A DNA stretch of 64,000 nt from Lysobacter_K koreensis (GCF_042677045.1 NZ_JBHTIH010000002.1:620001-684000), one strand, 5' to 3'. Positions 51,550 to 60,378 are shown, numbered from the stretch's first letter. Notes: generated from the letters alone by a model not told the origin. Translations and numbers: made by a program.

Positions 51550-51759
51550 TCAGAGCGCCTCGACCGCATCGGCCTGCAGGCCCTTCTGGCCCTGGACGAC
51601 GACGAAGCTGACCTGCTGCCCTTCCTTCAGGCTCTTGAAGCCCTGAGACTGGATCGCGCGGAAGTGCACGAACACGTCCTCGCCGTTCTCGCGGCTGATG
51701 AAGCCGAAGCCCTTGGCGTCGTTGAACCACTTGACGGTGCCGGTTTCACGGTTCGACAT
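51550..51759 (-). CDS. Cold-shock protein (CspA family)
   Basis: A 69-residue single OB-fold protein binding single-stranded RNA and DNA. It has TGTVKWFNDAKGFGFI with RNP1 KGFGFI and RNP2 VFVHF, the nucleic-acid-binding surface of the family. Length is typical. A 5' leader of about 160 bases, a terminator and a decayed duplicate 1.5 kb away accompany it. Whether it is cold-induced or constitutive cannot be told from sequence. Confidence 0.95.
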   Translation of the reverse strand: MSNRETGTVKWFNDAKGFGFISRENGEDVFVHFRAIQSQGFKSLKEGQQVSFVVVQGQKGLQADAVEAL

Positions 51760-51924
51760 TTACTTGCTCCCTGGAACAGTGGCTGGAGAACGCGGCAGCG
51801 CCGCGTGCTGGGTTGCAAGGAGGAAGCGGGTGCAACGATGCGATGGAGGGAACCGATCGAAGGATCGCTCGGGCCACGCACCGGGCCACGATTCACGGTG
51901 ACCTTGGGCAAACACAGCGACCGC

Positions 51925-51953
51925 ACCGTAGCGTGCAATAAGTGAGAATGCAA
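51925..51953 (-). promoter_or_regulatory. Putative csp promoter giving a long 5' leader
   Basis: On the minus strand TTGCAT (51953-51948), a 17-base spacer and TACGGT (51930-51925). Transcription from here would give a leader of roughly 155-165 bases before the csp ATG, the size seen in cold-shock mRNAs. 51760-51989 otherwise holds no gene. Confidence 0.4.
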
Positions 51954-51989
51954 CGCAGCGGACAGCCGGTCCGGACGAGGGTTTGAAGC

Positions 51990-52490
51990 ATGGATTCGCA
52001 GACGATTTATTACCTGCTGGCCGCCGTGCTGGTGGTGGTGGGGGTGGCCGGAACGGTGCTGCCGGCCCTGCCCGGATTGCCGCTGGTGTTCGCCGGAATG
52101 CTGCTGGCCGGTTGGGCCGGGGACTTCCAGAAGGTCGGCGTGGGGATGCTGGTGTTGCTGGGAGTGCTGACCGCGCTGTCGCTGGCGATCGACTTCCTCG
52201 CCACCACGCTCGGCGCCAAGCGCGTGGGTGCCAGCAAGCTGGCGCTGGTCGGCGCGTTGATTGGCACTTTCGGCGGGCTGTTCTTCGGGCCGCTGGGGTT
52301 GTTCGCCGGCCCCTTCGTCGGCGCGTTGGCCGGCGAACTGATCCATGGCCGCGACAAGGGCGTCGGCAACCTGGGCCAGGCGACCAAGGTCGGGCTGGGG
52401 ACGTGGCTGGGCATCGTGCTGGGCACGGTGCTCAAGGTGGGATTGGCGTTCGCGATGCTGGGGCTGTTCGCGTTTGCGTGGTTTCTCTGA
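51990..52490 (+). CDS. DUF456-family membrane protein
   Basis: A 166-residue, very hydrophobic protein with four to five helices rich in glycine: LLAAVLVVVGVAGTVLPALPGLPLVFAGML at the start is the family signature, and IGTFGGLFFGPLGLFAGPFVGALAGEL follows in the middle. DUF456 proteins have no proven function. It precedes the cardiolipin synthase gene by 105 bases on the same strand. Confidence 0.88.
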   Translation: MDSQTIYYLLAAVLVVVGVAGTVLPALPGLPLVFAGMLLAGWAGDFQKVGVGMLVLLGVLTALSLAIDFLATTLGAKRVGASKLALVGALIGTFGGLFFGPLGLFAGPFVGALAGELIHGRDKGVGNLGQATKVGLGTWLGIVLGTVLKVGLAFAMLGLFAFAWFL

Positions 52491-52595
52491 GCGGGTTTCG
52501 GTGGGCAGCCCGGTTGGCAGCCAATTGGGTCGCGGCGGCTTCACACGGCATTCGTATCGCTGCAGCGACAGTGCTGGCCTGAACAGGGGATCCCC

Positions 52596-53885
52596 ATGAC
52601 ACGCTGGAGCAAGAAACGCATGATCTGGACGATAGTCATCACCGCGCTGGTGTCCGTGCTGGCCGTGGTGCTGGCCATGAACTTCGCCACGCCGGAGAAG
52701 AAGCTCGAGCGCAAGATCGAACACCGCTATAGCGTCGCCGACCCGCAGTTCCGGCGCGAGCTCGGGGTGATGCTCGGCCCGGGCATCGTGGCCGGCAACA
52801 AGGTCACCGACCTGCAGAACGGCCACGAGATCTTCCCCGCGATGCTGGCGGCGGTGGCATCGGCGCAGAAGACCATCACCTTCGAGACCTACATCTACTG
52901 GTCCGGCGAGGTCGGCCAGAAGATGGCCGACGCCCTGTCCGAGCGCGCGCGCGCCGGGGTCAAGGTCAACGTGATGCTCGACTGGGCCGGCAGCATCAAG
53001 ATGGAGAACGCGCTGCTCGAGCAGATGGAGACTGCCGGCGTGGTGGTGCACCGCTACCGCCCGCTGCACTGGTACAACCTGGGGCGTCTCAACAACCGCA
53101 CCCACCGCAAGCTGCTGGTGATCGACGGCCGCATCGGCTTCACCGGCGGCGTCGGCATCGCCGACCAGTGGTCGGGCCAGGCGCAGGATCCCGACCATTG
53201 GCGCGACATGCATTTCCGCATCGAGGGCCCGGTGGTCGCGCAGATACAGGCCGCCTTCAACGACAACTGGATCAAGACCACGGGCGAGGTGCTCAACGGC
53301 GCCGATTATTTCCCGCCACTGCAGCCGGCCGGCACGACCGACGCGCACCTGTTCATCAGCTCGCCCGCCGGCGGTAGCGAGAGCATGCACCTGATGTACC
53401 TGATGTGCATCGCCGCGGCCGAGCACAGCATCGACCTGGAGGCGTCGTACTTCGTCCCGGACACGCTGATCACCAAGGCCTTGCTGGCGGCGCGCCAGCG
53501 TGGGGTGCGGATCCGCATCGTGGTCCCGGGCGAGCACATCGATTCGGCAACCGTACGCATCGCCTCCAAGCGCGAATGGGGCGAATTGCTGCTGGGGGGG
53601 GTGGAAATCTACGAGTACAAACCCACGATGCTGCACAACAAGCTGCTGATCGTGGACGGCGAGATGGTGTCGGTGGGCTCGACCAACTTCGACATCCGCT
53701 CGTTCCGCCTCAACGACGAGGCCAGCCTGAACATCTACGACCGGGATTTCGCCACGCGCATGACGCAGATCTTCGAGCAGGACCTGAAACCGACCAAGCG
53801 CTACACCCATGAAATGTGGCAGAAGCGGCCGTTGAAGGAAAAGTTCGCGGAAAAGGTGCTGATTCCGATCAAGTCGCAACTGTGA
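52596..53885 (+). CDS. Phospholipase D-family cardiolipin synthase (ClsB-like)
   Basis: A 429-residue protein. An N-terminal transmembrane helix (IWTIVITALVSVLAVVLAM) is followed by two PLD domains with intact HKD motifs: NRTHRKLLVIDGRIGFTGG near residue 170 and MLHNKLLIVDGEMVSVGSTNFD near residue 345. It condenses phosphatidylglycerol (or PG plus PE) to cardiolipin, or transfers phosphatidyl groups. The stop overlaps the OmpLA gene's GTG start, so both are probably translated together, linking synthesis and degradation of phospholipids. Confidence 0.9.
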   Translation: MTRWSKKRMIWTIVITALVSVLAVVLAMNFATPEKKLERKIEHRYSVADPQFRRELGVMLGPGIVAGNKVTDLQNGHEIFPAMLAAVASAQKTITFETYIYWSGEVGQKMADALSERARAGVKVNVMLDWAGSIKMENALLEQMETAGVVVHRYRPLHWYNLGRLNNRTHRKLLVIDGRIGFTGGVGIADQWSGQAQDPDHWRDMHFRIEGPVVAQIQAAFNDNWIKTTGEVLNGADYFPPLQPAGTTDAHLFISSPAGGSESMHLMYLMCIAAAEHSIDLEASYFVPDTLITKALLAARQRGVRIRIVVPGEHIDSATVRIASKREWGELLLGGVEIYEYKPTMLHNKLLIVDGEMVSVGSTNFDIRSFRLNDEASLNIYDRDFATRMTQIFEQDLKPTKRYTHEMWQKRPLKEKFAEKVLIPIKSQL

Positions 53886-55063
53886 CGCGCCCGGTACAGC
53901 ACGCGATGTCCCTTCCCCTGTCGTGGTGCGCGGCGGCCTGGCTGCTGCCGGCCGCCGCGTTCGCACAGCAAGCCGGCCCCGACGCCGCCACTACCGAAGC
54001 CTGCGTGGCGATCACCGTCGATGCCGACCGGCTGGCGTGCTACGACACCGCGCTGGGCCGCAAGGCGAGCGACCCGAAGGCAGCCGACAGCGCCGCACGC
54101 GAGGCGAAGGCGACCAAGGAAGTCATTGCCGGGTACGAGCAGCTCGAACTCGAGGCCTTGCCGCCGCGCGAGCGCGTGCAGCGCAAGGTCGGCGATCTGT
54201 TCCGGTCCGAGGACGGGCCCGACGTGTTCGACGCCCGCATTGCCAACGCCGGCAAGGGTTCGCTGCTCGACAGCCGCTGGGAGCTGGCCAAGGACTCCAA
54301 GCTGGGGGTGTTCAACTTCCGCGCCTACAAGCCGGTGTACCTGCTGCCCGCGTTCTGGAGCAGCGACCCCAACGAGCAGCCCGCCTCTTCCAACCCCGCC
54401 GTGCCGCCCGTCGCGCAATCGCTGAGCGACGTCGAGGCCAAGTTCCAGCTCAGCTTCAAGACCAAGGCGGTCGAGAACCTGTTCGGCGACAACGGCGACA
54501 TCTGGATGGGCTACACCCAGAGCTCGCGCTGGCAGGTCTACAACGGCGACCAGTCGCGCCCGTTCCGCGAGACAAACTACGAGCCGGAAGTGCTGCTGGT
54601 GTTCCGCAACAACTACCGCCTCGGCGGCTGGAACGGCCGCATGCTCGGCGTCGGCATCAACCACCAGTCCAACGGCCGCGCCGACCCGGCGTCGCGCAGC
54701 TGGAACCGGGTGATCGCCAACATCGGCCTGGACCGCGAGGACTGGTCGCTGATGCTGCGGCCGTGGTACCGGATCTCCGACGGCAACGAGGACGAGAACC
54801 CCGACATCGAGGACTACGTCGGGCGCGGCGACATGACGCTGGTACACCGCCGCGGCGGCCACGAGTTCGCGCTGCTGGCGCGGCACTCGCTGCGCGGCGG
54901 CGAGCGCTCGCGCGGCGCGGTGCAGTTCGACTGGGGGTTCCCGATCCACAACACCCTGCGTGGCCACGTGCAGGTGTTCGACGGCTACGGCGAGAGCCTG
55001 ATCGACTACGACCACCGCGCCACCTACGTCGGGCTCGGGATCTCGCTGCTGGAGTGGTACTGA
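53882..55063 (+). CDS. pldA: Outer-membrane phospholipase A (PldA/OmpLA)
   Basis: A 393-residue protein. A signal peptide (MTRPVQHAMSLPLSWCAAAWLLPAAAFA) is followed by an extra region of about 110 residues, then the phospholipase A1 barrel. Active-site motifs are YTQSSRWQVYN, SRPFRETNYEPEVLL and GINHQSNGR, which holds the catalytic His and Ser. Calcium-dependent dimers cleave misplaced phospholipids in the outer leaflet. GTG 53882 overlaps the upstream stop as GTGA and supplies a basic n-region; ATG 53906 is the alternative. Confidence 0.92.
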   Translation: MTRPVQHAMSLPLSWCAAAWLLPAAAFAQQAGPDAATTEACVAITVDADRLACYDTALGRKASDPKAADSAAREAKATKEVIAGYEQLELEALPPRERVQRKVGDLFRSEDGPDVFDARIANAGKGSLLDSRWELAKDSKLGVFNFRAYKPVYLLPAFWSSDPNEQPASSNPAVPPVAQSLSDVEAKFQLSFKTKAVENLFGDNGDIWMGYTQSSRWQVYNGDQSRPFRETNYEPEVLLVFRNNYRLGGWNGRMLGVGINHQSNGRADPASRSWNRVIANIGLDREDWSLMLRPWYRISDGNEDENPDIEDYVGRGDMTLVHRRGGHEFALLARHSLRGGERSRGAVQFDWGFPIHNTLRGHVQVFDGYGESLIDYDHRATYVGLGISLLEWY

Positions 55064-55152
55064 GCGCCCAAGCGAATGTGACCGCCGGCCGCGACGCAGC
55101 GCCTGAGATCGGAGCAAGCTAGCCTGCAGTCCTCGACGCAAGGAGACGCGGC

Positions 55153-56109
55153 ATGAAGGCACGACGGGTTCTTTCCCTCGATGGCGGCGGCATCCGCGGC
55201 CTGGTCAGCTGCCTGTGGCTGGCCGGCGTGGACCGCGCGCTGCTCAAGGCCGGCAAGCCCGGCTTATTGAAGAGCTTCGACCTGGTGGCGGGCAGCTCGA
55301 CCGGCGCGTTGATCGCCTGCGGGCTGGGCGTCGGGCTAAGCCCGGAGGCGCTGGGCGAGCTGTACAAGGCGCAGCGCCACGAGATCTTCCCGGGGATCGC
55401 CGGCCGACTCTGGTCACGGCTGGGACGCTTCATGACCCAAGGGCCGTCGGCGCCGAAGTACGACGGCAAGGGCCTGGAGAAGGTGCTGAAGAAGGTGTTC
55501 GGCGCGACCACCCTGGGCCAGCTCAAGATCCCGACCCTGGTCACCAGCTACGACACCGTGTTGCGCAAGCCGGTGGTGTTCAAGAGCTTCAAGCCCGAGC
55601 ACAAGGACCTGCTGGTGTGGGAGGTCTGCCGCGCTTCGGCCGCGGCACCGACCTACTTCCCGGCGCACGGCATGACCGTCGAAGGCCACAAGTGCGCGCT
55701 GATCGACGGCGGCGTGGTCGCCAACAACCCGACCGCGTGCGCGATCGCCGAGGCGCTGCGCAAGGACGCGCGCGTCGACAGCGCCCAGGACCTGGTGGTG
55801 CTCTCGGTCGGCAGCGGCGAGCGCAACCGCCCGATCGACCTGAAATCGGCGCGCGAATGGGGCGCGCTGGAATGGGCGATCCCGATCATCGACGTGCTGT
55901 TCGACGGCAACACCGACTCGGTCGACTACATCGCCCAGCACCTGGTCGGCGACGGCTATTTCCGCCTGCAGACCGAACTCGTCATCGGCCTGGACGACCT
56001 CGACGACACCAGCGCCACCAACATCGCGGCGCTGGAGATCATGGCCAAGGACTATTTATCGAAGGCGGCGACGATCAAGCAGCTCGACCGCTTGGCGGCG
56101 ATGCTGTGA
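55153..56109 (+). CDS. Patatin-like phospholipase (CapV-like layout)
   Basis: A 318-residue cytoplasmic acyl hydrolase. It has the oxyanion-hole SLDGGGIRGLVSCLWL at the start, the nucleophile in VAGSSTGALIACGLG near residue 50 and the dyad aspartate in LIDGGVVANNPT near 185. Compared with the patatin at 7864-9108 it has the eukaryote-like compact form shared with CBASS effector CapV. No cyclase or other CBASS gene is adjacent, and the neighbours are phospholipid enzymes, so a lipid-turnover role fits better. A GCAAGGAGACGCGGC stretch precedes ATG 55153. Confidence 0.9.
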   Translation: MKARRVLSLDGGGIRGLVSCLWLAGVDRALLKAGKPGLLKSFDLVAGSSTGALIACGLGVGLSPEALGELYKAQRHEIFPGIAGRLWSRLGRFMTQGPSAPKYDGKGLEKVLKKVFGATTLGQLKIPTLVTSYDTVLRKPVVFKSFKPEHKDLLVWEVCRASAAAPTYFPAHGMTVEGHKCALIDGGVVANNPTACAIAEALRKDARVDSAQDLVVLSVGSGERNRPIDLKSAREWGALEWAIPIIDVLFDGNTDSVDYIAQHLVGDGYFRLQTELVIGLDDLDDTSATNIAALEIMAKDYLSKAATIKQLDRLAAML

Positions 56110-56130
56110 TCGGGTGCGCCGCGCGGCCGA

Positions 56131-56276
56131 TCCCTTCTCCCTCCGGGAGAAGGTGGCACGAAGTGCCGGACGCCACGAAGCAAGCACCCTTGGGGTGTGA
56201 GGGTTCGGGATGAGGTTGTTGCAACGCGCTCGCGCCGAACCCTCACCCCAACCCCTCTCCCAATGGGAGAGGGGCT
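56131..56276. repeat. Intergenic hairpin-pair repeat (CCTTCTCCC / CCCCTCTCCC type)
   Basis: Two hairpins: CCTTCTCCC-TCC-GGGAGAAGG at 56133-56153 and CCCCTCTCCC-AAT-GGGAGAGGGG at 56252-56274. Between them lie GGCACGAAGTGCC and GAGGGTTCGG...CCGAACCCTC arms. It lies between convergent patatin and fumarase genes, where it could end both transcripts. Confidence 0.7.
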
Positions 56277-56285
56277 CAGGGCGAC

Positions 56286-57875
56286 TCAATGGGTTTCCAC
56301 CACCACCGGGATCTTGCCAATCCGCGCCTGCCATTCCTTCGGCCCGGTCTGGTGCACCGACTCGCCTGCGCTGTCGACGGCCACCGTCACCGGCATGTCC
56401 TGCACCGTGAATTCGTAGATCGCCTCCATGCCCAGGTCGGCGAAACCGACCACGCGCGAGGCCTTGATCGCCTTCGACACCAGATAGGCCGCACCGCCGA
56501 CCGCCATCAGGTACACGGAACGGTGCTTCTTGATCGCCTCGATCGCGAGCGGGCCACGCTCGGCCTTGCCGACCATGCCCAGCAAGCCGGTTTCGCTGAG
56601 TACCTGCTCGGTGAACTTGTCCATGCGGGTGGCGGTGGTCGGGCCGGCCGGACCGACGACCTCGTCGCGCACCGGGTCGACCGGGCCGACGTAATAGATG
56701 AAGCGGCCGCGGAAATCGACCGGCAACGGCTCGCCCTTGTTCAACATCTCGACCATGCGCTTGTGCGCCGCATCGCGGCCGGTCAGCAGCTTGCCGTTGA
56801 GCAGCAGCACCTCGCCGGGTTTCCAGCTGGCCACCTCTTCGGGCGTAACGGTGTCGAGGTCGACACGCCGCCCCTTGGCACTGTCGTAGGTCAACTCCGG
56901 CCAGTCGGCCAGCGACGGCGGATCGAGCATCACCGGGCCGCTGCCGTCGAGGGTGAAATGCGCGTGGCGGGTGGCCGCGCAATTCGGGATCAGCGCCACC
57001 GGCAGGTTGGCGGCATGCGTCGGGTAATCCTTGACCTTGATGTCGAGCACCGTGGTCAGTCCGCCCAGGCCCTGCGCGCCGATGCCGAGCGCGTTGACCT
57101 TCTCGTACAGCTCCAGCCGCAGCTCCTCGGCGCGATTGCTCGCGCCGCGTGCCTGCAGCTCGGTGATGTCGATCGGTTCCATCAAAGCTTCTTTGGCCAG
57201 CAGCATCGCCTTCTCGGCGGTGCCGCCGATGCCGATGCCGAGCATGCCCGGCGGGCACCAGCCCGCGCCCATCGTCGGCACGGTCTTGAGCACCCAGTCG
57301 ACGATCGAGTCGGACGGATTTAGCATCGCGAACTTCGACTTGGCCTCCGAGCCGCCGCCCTTGGCCGCGACGATCACGTCGACGGTGTTGCCCGGCACCA
57401 CCTTCATGTTGACCACGCCGGGCGTGTTGTCCTTGGTGTTGATGCGCTTGCCCGCCGGATCAGCCAGCACGCTCGCGCGCAGCTTGTTGTCCGGATGGCG
57501 GTAGGCGCGGCGCACGCCTTCGTGGACCATCTCTTCCACGCCCATGGTGGCGTCGTCCCAGCGCACGTCCATGCCGATCTCAAGGAACACGGTGACGATG
57601 CCGGTGTCCTGGCAGATCGGCCGGTGACCCTCGGCACACATGCGCGAGTTGATCAGGATCTGGGCGATGGCGTCACGCGCCGCCGGCGATTCCTCGCGCT
57701 CGTAGGCGGCGGCGAGGCTCTTGATGTAGTCGACCGGGTGGTAGTACGAGATGTACTGCAGCGCGTCGGCGACGGACTGGATGAAATCTTCCTGCTTGAT
57801 CGAAGCGGACTTGATCGATGTGGGCTTGATCGAATCCCGGGCGGGGCTGGCGGATGCGGGCGGGCTGGCGGTCAC
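56286..57875 (-). CDS. Class I fumarate hydratase ([4Fe-4S])
   Basis: Interconverts fumarate and malate in the TCA cycle. The 529-residue protein has the alpha domain IKQEDFIQSVADALQYISYYHP, RPICQDTGIVTVFLEIG with a cluster cysteine, VPTMGAGWCPPGMLGIGIGG, and VALIPNCAATRHAHFTLDGSGP with another cysteine. The beta domain has GPAGPTTATRMDKFTE and FTVQDMPVTVAVDSAG. The start is uncertain: GTG 57875 gives an unusual N-terminal extension with SIKPTSIKSASIK repeats, and no nearer start codon exists in frame. Confidence 0.92.
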   Translation of the reverse strand: MTASPPASASPARDSIKPTSIKSASIKQEDFIQSVADALQYISYYHPVDYIKSLAAAYEREESPAARDAIAQILINSRMCAEGHRPICQDTGIVTVFLEIGMDVRWDDATMGVEEMVHEGVRRAYRHPDNKLRASVLADPAGKRINTKDNTPGVVNMKVVPGNTVDVIVAAKGGGSEAKSKFAMLNPSDSIVDWVLKTVPTMGAGWCPPGMLGIGIGGTAEKAMLLAKEALMEPIDITELQARGASNRAEELRLELYEKVNALGIGAQGLGGLTTVLDIKVKDYPTHAANLPVALIPNCAATRHAHFTLDGSGPVMLDPPSLADWPELTYDSAKGRRVDLDTVTPEEVASWKPGEVLLLNGKLLTGRDAAHKRMVEMLNKGEPLPVDFRGRFIYYVGPVDPVRDEVVGPAGPTTATRMDKFTEQVLSETGLLGMVGKAERGPLAIEAIKKHRSVYLMAVGGAAYLVSKAIKASRVVGFADLGMEAIYEFTVQDMPVTVAVDSAGESVHQTGPKEWQARIGKIPVVVETH

Positions 57876-57907
57876 GGCTGCCGATGGGTAGCGAACGGGC
57901 GGCCATT

Positions 57908-57959
57908 GTCCCCCAAGGGGACTTCCGTCGGGCGTCCCCCAAGGGGACTTCCGTTGGGC
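57908..57959. repeat. 26-bp tandem duplication upstream of fumarase
   Basis: Two copies (57908-57933, 57934-57959), one base different, each holding the palindrome CCCCAAGGGG. The 26-base period is not a multiple of three, so it argues that fumarase coding starts downstream of it. Confidence 0.85.
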
Positions 57960-58076
57960 GCAAGGCGGGCCCCGGCTTGCCGCGTTGCAACCGCCGGCGT
58001 GGTTTCCGTGGGGCGGTGGGCGCGCAATGCCTGACACGAACAGAAGGGGTTCGGGAGTGGCGGGCCGGGGCCCGCC

Positions 58077-59495
58077 CTACGCCGCCGCCTGCGCGATCAA
58101 CTGGCTCAGCGTGGCGAGCGCCTGCTCCGTGCGCTCGTCCTGGGCATGGCCGTAGTTGAGCCGCAGGCAGTTGCGGAAGCCGCGATGGGCGGAAAAGATC
58201 GGTCCCGGGGCGACGCTGATGCCGCGGGCCAGCGCCTGCCGGTGCAGCGCCAAGGCATCGACCTGCGCGGGCAGCTCGACCCAGACGAAGTAGCCGCCCC
58301 CCGGGCGCGTGATCCGGCAGCCAGCGGGAAAATGCCGGGCCATCGCCTCGAGGAAGCCTGCCTGCTGGGTTGCCAGCGCCTGCCGCAGGCGGCGCAGGTG
58401 GCGCTCGTAGCCACCGCGTTCCAGGTAGGTCGCCAGGGCTTCCTGCGCCGGCGCCGAGGTGGTCAGGGTGGTGGTCAGCTTGTGCCGCGCGACCTCGCGT
58501 GCGTAGCGGCCCGGCGCCGCCCAGCCCACGCGGTAGCCCGGCGCCAGGCATTTCGAAAACGACGCGCAGTGCAGCACCAAGCCTTTGCTGTCGAAGCGCT
58601 TGGCGGACCCCGGGCGCGTGTTGCCGAAATACAGCTCGCCGTAGACGTCGTCCTCGATCAGCGGGATCTCGTGCCGGCCGAGCAGTTCGACCAGGGCCCG
58701 CTTCTTGTCGTCGTCCATGGAACTGCCGAGCGGGTTCTGGAAATTGGTCATCAACCAGCAGGCTTTCGGCGCGTGGCGCTCGATGGCCTGGGCCAACGCT
58801 GGCAGGTCGATGCCCTCGCGCGGGTGCGTCGGTACCTCGATGGCCTTGAGGTGGTTGCGCTCCAGCGCCTGCAACACGGCGTAGAAACACGGCGACTCGA
58901 CCAGCACCGCATCGCCGGGGCGGGTGACCGCGAGCAGGCACAGGTTCAGCGCTTCCATCGCGCCGTTGGTCACCACGATCTCGTCGGCCGGCACGTGCAC
59001 GCCATCGAGCAGGTAACGCAACGCGATCTGCCGGCGCAGGCGCGCGTTGCCGGGCGTAAGGTCGTCGACGCTGGCCCACGGATCGAGCTTCTGCACGCTC
59101 GACGCCATCGCCCGCGCCAGCCGTGGCAACGGGAACAGCAGCGGGCTCGGGAACGCCGACCCCAGCGGCACCATGTCGCGCGCCATCGCCGACTGGAGCA
59201 CTTCGAAGACCAACTCGCTGACGTCGACCCGGGTCGACTCGCCACTGGGCTGCGATGCCGTTTCCGGTTCCGGCGGCAATGGGGCCGCCTGCGCGGCCAC
59301 GTAGTAGCCGGAGCGCTCGCGCGAACGCACCAGCCCGCGCGCTTCGAGCAGGTAATAGGCCTGGAACACGGTCGACGGGCTCACCCGCCGGTGCGTGCTG
59401 GCCTGGCGCACCGATGGCAGGCGATCGCCCGTGCGCAGCAACCCTTCGCGGATCGACTGCGCGATCTCGTCGGCGAGCACTTCGTAGCGCTTCAC
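58077..59495 (-). CDS. MocR-family regulator (GntR helix-turn-helix plus aminotransferase domain)
   Basis: A 472-residue fusion. The GntR winged helix (1-70) has YEVLADEIAQSIREGLLRTGDRLPSVRQ and VSPSTVFQAYYLLEARGLV. The aminotransferase-like domain (about 105-472) has the PLP-lysine region SFSKCLAPGYRVGW and the aspartate in IEDDVYGELYF. MocR proteins sense PLP or amino compounds, and often regulate vitamin B6 or amino-acid genes. It is divergent from the small membrane gene at 59713; the target is not evident. Confidence 0.93.
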   Translation of the reverse strand: MKRYEVLADEIAQSIREGLLRTGDRLPSVRQASTHRRVSPSTVFQAYYLLEARGLVRSRERSGYYVAAQAAPLPPEPETASQPSGESTRVDVSELVFEVLQSAMARDMVPLGSAFPSPLLFPLPRLARAMASSVQKLDPWASVDDLTPGNARLRRQIALRYLLDGVHVPADEIVVTNGAMEALNLCLLAVTRPGDAVLVESPCFYAVLQALERNHLKAIEVPTHPREGIDLPALAQAIERHAPKACWLMTNFQNPLGSSMDDDKKRALVELLGRHEIPLIEDDVYGELYFGNTRPGSAKRFDSKGLVLHCASFSKCLAPGYRVGWAAPGRYAREVARHKLTTTLTTSAPAQEALATYLERGGYERHLRRLRQALATQQAGFLEAMARHFPAGCRITRPGGGYFVWVELPAQVDALALHRQALARGISVAPGPIFSAHRGFRNCLRLNYGHAQDERTEQALATLSQLIAQAAA

Positions 59496-59564
59496 GGCGG
59501 CGTGGTCCGTCGGCGGGCCGCGCCTGAGGTGCCGGAACGCGCCTGGGCAATCCCGCTGAACGAA

Positions 59565-59610
59565 GCATCTGATCCGGTTTTTTCGCGCATATCTGATTAT
59601 TCCGCATCTG
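59565..59610. promoter_or_regulatory. Repeated GCATCTG sites in the MocR/membrane-gene intergenic region
   Basis: GCATCTGAT at 59565-59573, GCATATCTGAT at 59587-59597 and GCATCTG at 59604-59610 form spaced direct repeats in an AT-richer patch. MocR regulators commonly bind direct repeats near their own start. No other feature is seen in the 217-base gap. Confidence 0.35.
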
Positions 59611-59712
59611 TGCTGCCCGGCCTAGGATGTCGGGCAACGCTGGCGGCATGCCGTCGAGCGCCGGGCCGACCCGACGGCAAGGCCCGCGATCCCCAGCCAC
59701 CAGCCGACGCCC

Positions 59713-60039
59713 ATGAACCCCCAAGTTGAATTCAACCTCGCCCTGATCCTGTTCCTGCCATGGTTCGGAATCCTCGCGGCGCTGTACTGGATCTACCCCC
59801 GGCAGCCGCGGACGACGGCGCGCCGGGCTTACGACGCCGTGGCCCTCGCGATCGCCAGCGCACTGGCGGCGTGGGGCATGCACTGGAGCATGCTCAATGC
59901 CGACCCCCACGCCGGCGCGATCTGGAAGCAGGTGCTGGCCTCGTCGATCTCCTACGGCCTGTTCCTGCTGGTGATGACGATCGCGCTGATCGCGCGCTTC
60001 CGGCTGTTCAAGGCGCCGCGCCCGAACGCATCGCGCTGA
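59713..60039 (+). CDS. Small hypothetical membrane protein, three helices
   Basis: A 108-residue protein I do not recognise. It has three hydrophobic helices: NLALILFLPWFGILAALYWIY, YDAVALAIASALAAWGMHW and ISYGLFLLVMTIALIARF. PRQPRTTARRAYD is a basic loop after helix 1, which would favour a cytoplasmic side. Conservation cannot be judged here. It is divergent from the MocR gene and is followed by another small membrane gene. Confidence 0.65.
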   Translation: MNPQVEFNLALILFLPWFGILAALYWIYPRQPRTTARRAYDAVALAIASALAAWGMHWSMLNADPHAGAIWKQVLASSISYGLFLLVMTIALIARFRLFKAPRPNASR

Positions 60040-60110
60040 CCCACGCCTACGCATCTCCTCCACCCACCCGGGCGACGCGCGACTAGCGGCCGTCCACTCC
60101 GGAGCACTGC

Positions 60111-60317
60111 ATGAAGACGCTTTTCATCCTCGCCTTCCTCGGCCTGATCCTCTACAACCTCGGCGCCGGGCTGTACTACATGCTGGTCGACCAGGGCACG
60201 AGCAAGCGCACCGTCAACGCGTTGACCCGACGCATCGCGCTGTCGGTCGCGTTGATCGCGCTGGTGGTGATCGGCATGGCAACGGGCGTGGTCGACCCGC
60301 ACGGGGTGGGTGCCTGA
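60111..60317 (+). CDS. DUF2909-like twin-transmembrane protein
   Basis: A 68-residue protein: a first helix LFILAFLGLILYNLGAGLYYML, a conserved basic turn VDQGTSKRTVNALTRRIALS, and a second helix VALIALVVIGMATGVV. This matches the DUF2909 family, often encoded near cytochrome oxidase assembly genes, though none are here. Function unknown. A GGAGCACTGC stretch precedes ATG 60111. Confidence 0.8.
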   Translation: MKTLFILAFLGLILYNLGAGLYYMLVDQGTSKRTVNALTRRIALSVALIALVVIGMATGVVDPHGVGA

Positions 60318-60378
60318 TTCGGTCGAGGCTGTCGATGGGTAGCGGACGGCGGCCGCCATTGCGGGGCGGCCGTCGTCC

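Noticed and set aside
55153..56109. A CBASS defence system based on the CapV-like patatin
   Set aside because: No cyclase or accessory genes are present on either side; the neighbours are OmpLA, a repeat and fumarase.
58055..58076. GC palindrome GGGCCGGGGCCC just after the MocR stop as a terminator
   Set aside because: Short palindromes of this type are expected by chance at this GC content and no T-run follows.
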